This document shows positions 57,381-64,000 of a stretch of 64,000 bases of DNA, one piece after another. A model generated the notes under the pieces. It worked only from the letters and a program-made list of their open reading frames with translations. It made no database searches and was not told the origin of the DNA. The stretch is taken from assembly GCF_002904165.1 (NCBI RefSeq), contig NZ_CVTD020000015.1:372001-436000 (forward strand), read 5' to 3'. The stretch comes from Herbinix hemicellulosilytica (GTDB taxonomy: Bacteria > Bacillota > Clostridia > Lachnospirales > Lachnospiraceae). Each line of letters opens with the position of its first letter. Within the stretch, counting starts at the first letter, position 1. The translations under genes were made by a program, and so were the position numbers.

Positions 57381-58664
57381 TTAAGATATGCTGTTTTCAG
57401 TATATCTGAAATACCTTTTGTGCCTTATTCTTTGCCTGTAAACCAACACTGCCGCCAGCCTGAACAAAAATACACACACTTCCGTAACAGAAGACATTAT
57501 GCATATGGAATAGACATTGATATTATCTGTGAAAATTAAAATTACAAGACCGATTATTTGGATACCCATACCTACAATATTGGACATATTGGCGTATTTG
57601 GACAAACCAAGAGGTACCATGACCGGGAAGCAAAGCAGATATGTCGGCAAAATAACCACAATTATCGGTAACAGACACCGTAAAATATTTCCTGCAGAAG
57701 CGTATTCCCTGCCAAACAGAAAAATGCACAAAAGCTTTGCATATATAAAAATAATTAATGTCCCTATTATAATAACAGGCATTGTCTTTATCAGTAATCT
57801 TTTTACCGTTTTAAAATCCTTTTCTCTTAACATATACGGGTAAAGGCTGTCCGCCAAAGGCGAGGAAACAGTTTTACTCAATGACACTATTTTGTCAACC
57901 GACGTATAATATCCGATTATCGGTGAATTGCCGTATACAAAACTTAATATGATAGTATTTAATGCCTGATAAACAGTCGAGGCAATCCTCGACGCAAAAA
58001 AAGGCAGAGTATCTTTTGTAATCTGCCATACCTCCGATAAACTTGCCCGGCAAAAACGTATGCCGTAATTTTTCTTCAGATCGTAATACATGATAATCAG
58101 GGCAAGGGCATTGCCAAGCAAAGTTATTAGCGGAATGAGCCAATAATCCCTGTCATCTTTTACAAGTATGAAAATTAAAACCGTAAAAATAGTTTTAACC
58201 GCTAAAGTCCTATAAGTTATTACTTTCATTTTTTCAATCCCGCGATAATAAAAATCCGGCAAAAATGCATTGACAATAAAAGCTGCCAAATAGAAAAAGT
58301 AAAACCAAAAGTCATATCTCATATTAGGATTGCACAGGATATATGCAGTAAAAATGGCTGATACTAATATTCCCAGCAAAAACTTTATAAGAGCAACCGA
58401 ACATATCAATTTGCTGATATATAAAATGTCATTCTTATGATTTACAACTTTTTGTGTTCCCGATAATATAAATCCCAAATCCATTATAATTGCCACATAC
58501 GACATATAAGCCAATGCAATTCCCGTTTTCCCGTAAGTTACTGCCCCAAGTATCCTGGTAAGATACGGAACTGTTGCCAAACTAAACAAGCGGGATGAAA
58601 AAGTAAGCAAGTACAGAAAAAAAGTATTGCTAAGTAATGTTTTGTCTAATTTTTTACCGCCCAT
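57381..58664 (-). CDS. Polysaccharide flippase (Wzx-like)
   Basis: 427 aa integral membrane protein with about 12 to 14 hydrophobic segments and the typical N-terminus LLTFSSRLFSLATVPYLTRI. It belongs to the MOP/PST exporters that flip lipid-linked repeat units. It overlaps the preceding F420-type gene by 19 bp and is followed by the LCP gene. Confidence 0.9.
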   Translation of the reverse strand: MGGKKLDKTLLSNTFFLYLLTFSSRLFSLATVPYLTRILGAVTYGKTGIALAYMSYVAIIMDLGFILSGTQKVVNHKNDILYISKLICSVALIKFLLGILVSAIFTAYILCNPNMRYDFWFYFFYLAAFIVNAFLPDFYYRGIEKMKVITYRTLAVKTIFTVLIFILVKDDRDYWLIPLITLLGNALALIIMYYDLKKNYGIRFCRASLSEVWQITKDTLPFFASRIASTVYQALNTIILSFVYGNSPIIGYYTSVDKIVSLSKTVSSPLADSLYPYMLREKDFKTVKRLLIKTMPVIIIGTLIIFIYAKLLCIFLFGREYASAGNILRCLLPIIVVILPTYLLCFPVMVPLGLSKYANMSNIVGMGIQIIGLVILIFTDNINVYSICIMSSVTEVCVFLFRLAAVLVYRQRIRHKRYFRYTENSIS

Positions 58665-59860
58665 CTTATAATCCCCTTTATACTTAACGGTATAATTCTT
58701 CGCAAAGTCCTTTTTAGTCTGGCCTTTGCCGGAAGGTAAGATACATATTTGCTTTCAAAATAAGATTTATCCATGGAATAAAAATCTTTATAGAATTCGT
58801 CTCTTTGCGCAGGCCTTATAAAAGGCCTGCTTAACTGCTCATTAAGCTCTGCTTCCCGCCGGATATCAGCCTTTACGTAATTTAACCGGTCTTTAATACG
58901 GTTCCACAAAGCGATTCCTTTTGAAGTATTTATTAATACCGTAGACAATACTTCGCCGTATGCGAAATATTCGCTGTATGCCTTATGATTGGCGCAATCT
59001 CCAATTGTAATATCCCCTGTCCTGTCACATGAGGCAAATTTACAGTTATAACAGCACTCCCTAAATGATTTCCCCTGTAAAAAAGCATTGTAATAAGGGT
59101 CATCTGAGGCATAAACCCTTATTTTTTTTCTTTCCGTATTAATAACAAATCTGAATTCATTATTTTCGCATTTGGTCTTTTCCCTGAATTTTACGCTGTA
59201 AATCCTGCCCGCAGCTTTCTGATAGTTCCTTTCCAGGTGTTTTTTTAATATTACAGGGCTTGGAACACCATGGCATATCAAATCTATGCAGAATAAGCCT
59301 TCCGCCTGCGAAAAACGATTTTTCATGCCTGCCACCTGGCAGGGTGTACCGACAAACAATACTTTTTTACCATCGCTTAGTAACTTTTCAATTTCTGTGT
59401 ATGTATCGGGGGACAGAAAACTTTGCACATACTTGGAGCCTCTCATATTAAGAACATTATCAGGTTTGTCCGTAACTGTATGGCGGACCGTCAGATCAGG
59501 ACAAAATCCGGCACCGCAGACATATCCCCCGTCACTTATAAAACTTAAAGCCAAAGCAGGAAAAATGCCCCCCGACGAGCTTTCTTTTGAAATGTCTTTA
59601 TTTTTGATTGCTGCCGCATACCCATTTATAATGCTGTTTTTTTGCGGTAGGAACATAACCTGGCAAACCTTAGTGCACTTTTTGCATCTTATGCACTCCT
59701 TATGGTTAATAGATGGCCAAAAAAAACCTTCGCTGTCATAATCCACCGAAATACACTGCGCCGGGCAAACATTTATACAGGCCAGGCAGCCTGTACAATA
59801 ATTTCTGCCGATACCGGAGATATTTTCAATTTCTATGCTGTTAACGCATTCTTCAGCCAT
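58646..59860 (-). CDS. F420H2-dehydrogenase-type iron-sulfur protein in a polysaccharide cluster
   Basis: 404 aa. N-terminal two-cluster ferredoxin (YCTGCLACINVCPAQCISVD, HKECIRCKKCTKVCQV), followed by the FrhB/FdhB-type N- and C-terminal domains (ESSSGGIFPALALSFISDGG, LFVGTPCQVAGMKNRF, DLICHGVPSPVILKKHLERN, GDITIGDCAN). Proteins of this type frequently accompany polysaccharide pyruvyl transferases in exopolysaccharide loci, as here; the redox role there is unclear. Overlaps both neighbours. Confidence 0.88.
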   Translation of the reverse strand: MAEECVNSIEIENISGIGRNYCTGCLACINVCPAQCISVDYDSEGFFWPSINHKECIRCKKCTKVCQVMFLPQKNSIINGYAAAIKNKDISKESSSGGIFPALALSFISDGGYVCGAGFCPDLTVRHTVTDKPDNVLNMRGSKYVQSFLSPDTYTEIEKLLSDGKKVLFVGTPCQVAGMKNRFSQAEGLFCIDLICHGVPSPVILKKHLERNYQKAAGRIYSVKFREKTKCENNEFRFVINTERKKIRVYASDDPYYNAFLQGKSFRECCYNCKFASCDRTGDITIGDCANHKAYSEYFAYGEVLSTVLINTSKGIALWNRIKDRLNYVKADIRREAELNEQLSRPFIRPAQRDEFYKDFYSMDKSYFESKYVSYLPAKARLKRTLRRIIPLSIKGIIRWAVKN

Positions 59861-60933
59861 TCTATACTTTCCTCTCTGATTTTTATAAGTTTTTTGCTTA
59901 CCGAATCGTAATCAATTTTATCATTTAAGCATTCCAAATTATCCAATCTTTCATCAAGCCCCAAAGAATTTAATAATTCCCTGACACGGACCGGATTGGC
60001 TTTGTTGCTTAAGCAAATAAAATCTTTCTCAAACAGAATCGAAAAAACTGTACCGTGATATGAATCAGTCACCACAACGGACGCGTTTTTTATTAATGAT
60101 ATTAATTCCGCACAATTGACCCCGGCTAACGCCCTGTCAACATTTTTCCTCTTGTATTTGTTAATTTGAATATTATAAAGCGGCAAGCCCATCTTTTGCT
60201 TGATACGACTGACCTCACTGTAATATGTGTCAGTACTGCCGCCCACAAAAAAAGACAGAATATATTTATCCTTTATAGATTTAAACCGGTCCGGAAGTAC
60301 AGACAAAAAATTTTGCCATTCATCCCGGTTAAATAGCAACGTCGGGTCCGCCACAATGCTAACCGGAATATCAATAACCTTTTTTATTTCGTTTTTTGCA
60401 TGTACCTCCCGCACACTTACGGCAGAAAACCTTTCCAGGCATTCTTTAAAAATCTTTTTCTCTTCCTGTGCAATTACATGGCTGCCCATACTGGAAGCAT
60501 AAGAAATGCGTTTTTCTGCCATACCAAATCCAAGCAAAAAGGCTTTATCTATCCCCCCCGTAATCGCAGGGTTCCAAACCTGGTCACTTCCTGCCAATAA
60601 AATATCATAACTGCTTTTATTCAATTCATCCAATGAAGTATACTTAGTGTGGGTAACCGCTCCCTGATAAAAAAGACCTGTATAACCGAATGCTTTTTTC
60701 GCCCAATAAGAGTCTCTCAATATAAGCGATTTTATTTTCCACCGAATATACTTTGCGGCACTGCCAAGGCTGTTAACAGGCGTTTTAAATCTCTTTTGCT
60801 CCTTTCGGTTGATATAATCTATTAACTCTGGGTAAAACCCTAATTTTCTTACTATTTCCAATGTGGCTTTTGCCTGTAAACAGGCCCCGTAACTTTTGGA
60901 TGCATGATATGTTATAATACCTACCGTTTTCAA
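59833..60933 (-). CDS. Polysaccharide pyruvyl transferase family protein
   Basis: 366 aa. Family motifs: GIITYHASKSYGACLQAKAT near the N-terminus, DILLAGSDQVWNPAITG, RISYASSMGSHVIAQEEK, VSVREVHAKNEIKKV, VVTDSYHGTVFSILFEKDFI. It would add pyruvate ketals (or act as a related glycosyl-type transferase) on the polymer repeat unit. It overlaps the polymerase gene by 4 bp and the F420-type gene by 28 bp. Confidence 0.92.
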   Translation of the reverse strand: MKTVGIITYHASKSYGACLQAKATLEIVRKLGFYPELIDYINRKEQKRFKTPVNSLGSAAKYIRWKIKSLILRDSYWAKKAFGYTGLFYQGAVTHTKYTSLDELNKSSYDILLAGSDQVWNPAITGGIDKAFLLGFGMAEKRISYASSMGSHVIAQEEKKIFKECLERFSAVSVREVHAKNEIKKVIDIPVSIVADPTLLFNRDEWQNFLSVLPDRFKSIKDKYILSFFVGGSTDTYYSEVSRIKQKMGLPLYNIQINKYKRKNVDRALAGVNCAELISLIKNASVVVTDSYHGTVFSILFEKDFICLSNKANPVRVRELLNSLGLDERLDNLECLNDKIDYDSVSKKLIKIREESIEWLKNALTA

Positions 60934-62255
60934 TTTAAGGCCTCTTTTCTTACATCAAATTTGCTTAAATTGCAGCTTAAAAACGCCATGGCAAGGGCAA
61001 CCAAAGCATAATAATGAAATTCAAAATGCCCATGCAAAACCAGCCCACTGACCAGCAAAATCGCAGCGGGAAGTATTTTTACGTATTCTTTTCCGGCACA
61101 GGCTTTAAAAATCCTTGTTATTATCCAGGTAAAAATTATGACTGAAGCCGTCAGGCCAAAGGCACAGACTGTTTCCAAATAAATGTTGTGAGACCTGTTA
61201 ATCATGTTAATCCCATTTGTGGTAAAGGGTGTGGTATATACATCTTGGGCCATTGCAAAAAACAGCGTTCTCCAGCTTTTGCCTAATAAAGCTATATAAT
61301 GCTTAATTATTTTTATTCTTCCTGTCGACAAATCGCTGCTCGAAAACCTGGTAATATAATTTTTTACAACATATAAATCTCTGTTGGAACTTATATATGC
61401 TGTCAAAACTGAAAAGAACAAAACCGAAAAAAGCAATAAAAACAGGGACTTATAAATCTTATTGTGGTTTATGGCGTTGTGTCTGATTGAAGAAAACGCA
61501 AAAACCGCATATGAAAATATCAGCAAAATGAAGCCCATCTTGGAATATGTTATAACAACAAACGGTGTCAATGCCGCTGCCAAAAGTGTATTAACATTCA
61601 CTATTCTGTCATTGTAAAATGCAATTATTAAATTTGCCGCAATCAGAATATCAACAAACTGCGCATAAAACACAGAATCACCTATGAGTCCGGCAAATCT
61701 TGTTGTTTTACCTATTCCATATGTGAATACGTACGACCTTGTGTAAATTGATGTTCCGGTTTTTAACATGTAATACCCTATAACAGATGAGAATAATGTT
61801 GAAAACGAAATATATTTGATAATATCCTTAATTTGGCCGACGAAAAATTCTTCATTGTATGTAAAAATTAATACCGATATCAGTAAAGTCCATTTAATCA
61901 ATAAAATAAAATCACCGCTAGGTATTCTTAATATAATTAAACCTAACAGTATCAGAAGCCTGCTTGCTTTTTTTGCTGTTTTTGCGGTAAAAAAATATTT
62001 AACTAAAAATATTATGATACCCAAATAATACAGGCTTGTTGTTCCCATTTTATAATTCATCAGGTTAAAAAACGGCAACGCAACAAATAACATTATCGTC
62101 ATGGTATCAATATTCATAATAGCCATTATTGCCAAAAGCAGGATATTAAGCAGCAAATTTGTCGTTTCCATAGATCTTATCTGTGTAATTCCCAGTAAAA
62201 GCAATATAAACAATTCGCTTCTTATAAAAAAATCTTTGTCGATTCTTATTTTCAT
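60930..62255 (-). CDS. O-antigen polymerase/ligase-like membrane protein (Wzy)
   Basis: About 441 aa from the ATG at 62255 (a longer frame begins at 62282 inside the upstream gene). It has about 11 hydrophobic segments and the large extracytoplasmic loop with RSHNIYLETVCAFGLTASVI, the hallmark of Wzy/WaaL-type proteins. It would polymerise the repeat units in this cluster. Confidence 0.87.
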   Translation of the reverse strand: MKIRIDKDFFIRSELFILLLLGITQIRSMETTNLLLNILLLAIMAIMNIDTMTIMLFVALPFFNLMNYKMGTTSLYYLGIIIFLVKYFFTAKTAKKASRLLILLGLIILRIPSGDFILLIKWTLLISVLIFTYNEEFFVGQIKDIIKYISFSTLFSSVIGYYMLKTGTSIYTRSYVFTYGIGKTTRFAGLIGDSVFYAQFVDILIAANLIIAFYNDRIVNVNTLLAAALTPFVVITYSKMGFILLIFSYAVFAFSSIRHNAINHNKIYKSLFLLLFSVLFFSVLTAYISSNRDLYVVKNYITRFSSSDLSTGRIKIIKHYIALLGKSWRTLFFAMAQDVYTTPFTTNGINMINRSHNIYLETVCAFGLTASVIIFTWIITRIFKACAGKEYVKILPAAILLVSGLVLHGHFEFHYYALVALAMAFLSCNLSKFDVRKEALN

Positions 62256-62265
62256 CAGCCTCACC

Positions 62266-63420
62266 CTAAGTAAGAAGTTCAAACCATTGTTTCATAATCT
62301 TATCGGGTATAAAATCCAATGATCTTTGCCTTGCCATAATACCGAAATGCTTCCTTTTTTCCCGGTCAGAAATCAGAGTCTCTATAGCATCCGCCAGTAT
62401 TTTTTCATTTGGGGTTAATTCTGTCTGACTGATTGTCCCCTCATTAAAAGCAGGAACTAGGATACCAAATTTGTCTTCATTCATACTATTTTTTGCCTCA
62501 ACAGTATTCGGTGCGACATATTCCCTGCATCCGTCGCAATCTGTAGATATAATGGGTATGCCACACATTCCTGCTTCAATCAATGCCATAGGCAGTCCCT
62601 CATAAAGAGAAGAAGAAACATAAATATCTGCCCTGGCCAACCTTTCAAAGGGGTTTATAAGAAACCCGGCAAAATATACGTGATTTTCTATGTTTAGTTT
62701 TTTTGTAAGTTCCTTTAAATCATCCCTTAATTCCCCGTCACCGATAATCTCAAGCCGAACATTTTTATGTTTTTTTACAACATGACTGAAGGCCCTGATT
62801 AAATGCCACTGGCCTTTTGGCTTAGACAGCCTTCCCATATTGACAACAGTTATTGTATCACTCTGTTTATGTTCTCTGTGTTCAAGTTCACAATAATTGT
62901 CACCCGGTTTTAACCCGGGGCAAAAATTATACACCGTTACAAGTTTTTTTTCAGAGATTTTAAAATTATGTATAAGATTATTACGGATACATTCAGATAC
63001 GCAAATTACTTTATCCGATAACAAGGCAACCGTCTTCATGCGTATTATATTTTTCAGCGTATTTTTCTCCGTGCTGTGAACAAATGTATATATTTTATCT
63101 TTTTTTCTAGAAAAAATATTTACATAGTTGGCCGGGGGCAAATGGCTTAAAGTATAGTCAATACTATATCTTTGCTTTATTTTTCTTACCGCCCGAATAC
63201 GCTTTATAAGGTTAATTATTTTTTTAATTTTCGAATTTGACGGCGGTATTTTTAAATCACATAATATTCCGCCATATGGGTAAGTAATATCTCTTCCGTC
63301 ATGTACAATAACATATACATTGTAATATTTTGAAAATTCTGCTGATAAGTTTGCCGCTACCCGTTCAGCCCCGCCTTTATTTAATGTGGGAACTATTATG
63401 GCTATATTTTTCCTGGGCAT
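62266..63420 (-). CDS. Glycosyltransferase family 4
   Basis: 384 aa, GT-B fold. N-terminal VPTLNKGGAERVAANLSAEF, and the C-terminal nucleotide-sugar binding half with VNMGRLSKPKGQWHLIRAFS, LEIIGDGELRDDLKEL, and the E-x7-E motif in DIYVSSSLYEGLPMALIEAG. Similar to retaining GT4 enzymes that build the repeat unit. Donor and acceptor cannot be read. Confidence 0.93.
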   Translation of the reverse strand: MPRKNIAIIVPTLNKGGAERVAANLSAEFSKYYNVYVIVHDGRDITYPYGGILCDLKIPPSNSKIKKIINLIKRIRAVRKIKQRYSIDYTLSHLPPANYVNIFSRKKDKIYTFVHSTEKNTLKNIIRMKTVALLSDKVICVSECIRNNLIHNFKISEKKLVTVYNFCPGLKPGDNYCELEHREHKQSDTITVVNMGRLSKPKGQWHLIRAFSHVVKKHKNVRLEIIGDGELRDDLKELTKKLNIENHVYFAGFLINPFERLARADIYVSSSLYEGLPMALIEAGMCGIPIISTDCDGCREYVAPNTVEAKNSMNEDKFGILVPAFNEGTISQTELTPNEKILADAIETLISDREKRKHFGIMARQRSLDFIPDKIMKQWFELLT

Positions 63421-63522
63421 ATAAAATCTACCTTTCTTTGGTTAACCATCCATAAATGTCTTTTTAATAAAATGTGATTTTTATGCTTCTTTCAAAACCT
63501 CAGTTATAATATTGTTATAATT

Positions 63523-64000
63523 TTATCCGGCTTTTATTGCAATTTTTAACAGATAATCTTCTACAATATCCATGGCAAAGTCGGCGGTGTATCTTTTTGC
63601 CTCAAGCAGGCAGTTTTGCCTCATAACGAAATTTTCTTCCGGATGTTCGATCGCGTATTTTATCCACCTTTTCAAACCGTCCGGATCCTGCCAGGAATAC
63701 AGATATCCGGTACTCTTATGGGTGATAATCTCCGGATTTAGATGCCAATCTGTTGCTATAACCGGCAGGCCGGCATTAAATGCATCCAGTAATGTACCCG
63801 GAAATCCTTCGCCGTAATATGTTGTAGGAAACAAAAGGGCATAGTAATCCTTAAGTACATCGACCGTTTTGGTATAATCGACAACACCTTTGTATTTTAT
63901 TGATCCGTCAGATTCGGCGATATATTTGTCTAAAACTGCTCCGTAATTATCTTCAATCGGTCCGTATATATCCAAAAATACCTTGTTATATCCGAATTCT
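63523..64000 (-). CDS. Glycosyltransferase family 4, C-terminal part (runs off the window)
   Basis: About 158 residues visible; the frame is open to the right edge (EFGYNKVFLDIYGPIEDNYG). It has the GT4 signature YALLFPTTYYGEGFPGTLLD, AFNAGLPVIATDWHLNPEII. The missing N-terminal half is beyond 64000. It ends about 100 bp upstream of the next glycosyltransferase. Confidence 0.88.
   Translation of the reverse strand, partial: EFGYNKVFLDIYGPIEDNYGAVLDKYIAESDGSIKYKGVVDYTKTVDVLKDYYALLFPTTYYGEGFPGTLLDAFNAGLPVIATDWHLNPEIITHKSTGYLYSWQDPDGLKRWIKYAIEHPEENFVMRQNCLLEAKRYTADFAMDIVEDYLLKIAIKAG

Overview
The window looks like the chromosome of a spore-forming, flagellated, Gram-positive member of the Clostridia. 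It carries spoIIGA-sigE-sigG, a YlmC/YmxH sporulation gene, codY, and the gene order dprA - topA - codY - flgB-flgC-fliE-fliF-fliG-fliH. Bacillus has that order too, but with trmFO-codV-clpQ-clpY between topA and codY, which are absent here. A cluster III (Acetivibrio/Ruminiclostridium-like) host is my guess from general resemblance and was not tested. I saw no rRNA, tRNA, CRISPR array or transposase gene.

Host part 1 (1-9448, all minus strand): the flagellar basal-body operon start (flgB to a partial fliH), codY with a clear terminator, topA, dprA and the 3' part of comM.

Prophage (about 9449-43957, 34.5 kb): a siphovirus-type HK97-fold prophage inserted in comM by a large serine recombinase. 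The two comM pieces (353 and 160 codons) rejoin at the AAMNP motif into a protein of about 508 aa, the normal length. The ends share TTCAT. Joining the phage arms gives a 50-bp attP with 16-bp perfect outer inverted arms centred on a GA dinucleotide. From left to right: a secreted Ig-like (BIG2) protein with its own promoter; lysis genes; a tyrosine recombinase next to a 142-bp inverted-repeat element; a collagen-repeat tail fibre; tail, head and packaging genes; an AT-rich three-gene cargo module (STAS+GHKL ATPase, DUF4325 STAS-like, PIN nuclease) with its own promoter and terminator; a late regulator; early, replication and small genes, including two plus-strand genes that appear to have their own promoters; antirepressor; Cro and CI around a well-resolved operator/promoter region; an ImmA-type protease; and the serine integrase.

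Host part 2 (about 43958-64000): the 5' part of comM, ylmC/ymxH, nrdR, two poorly defined envelope/zinc-ribbon genes, an iron alcohol dehydrogenase, aconitase, galactokinase, sigG, sigE and spoIIGA behind a promoter with unusually wide spacing, then a minus-strand polysaccharide cluster (two glycosyltransferases, polymerase, pyruvyl transferase, F420-type iron-sulfur protein, flippase, LCP ligase) running off the right edge.

The most interesting points are the GHKL/STAS-PIN module (31084-32982), which resembles a SpoIIAA/AB-type partner switch wired to a toxin-like nuclease; the possible invertible terminator switch beside the tail-fibre recombinase (13151-13292); and the prophage's interruption of a competence gene that precise excision would restore. 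All functions come from reading sequence and motifs; no searches were run.
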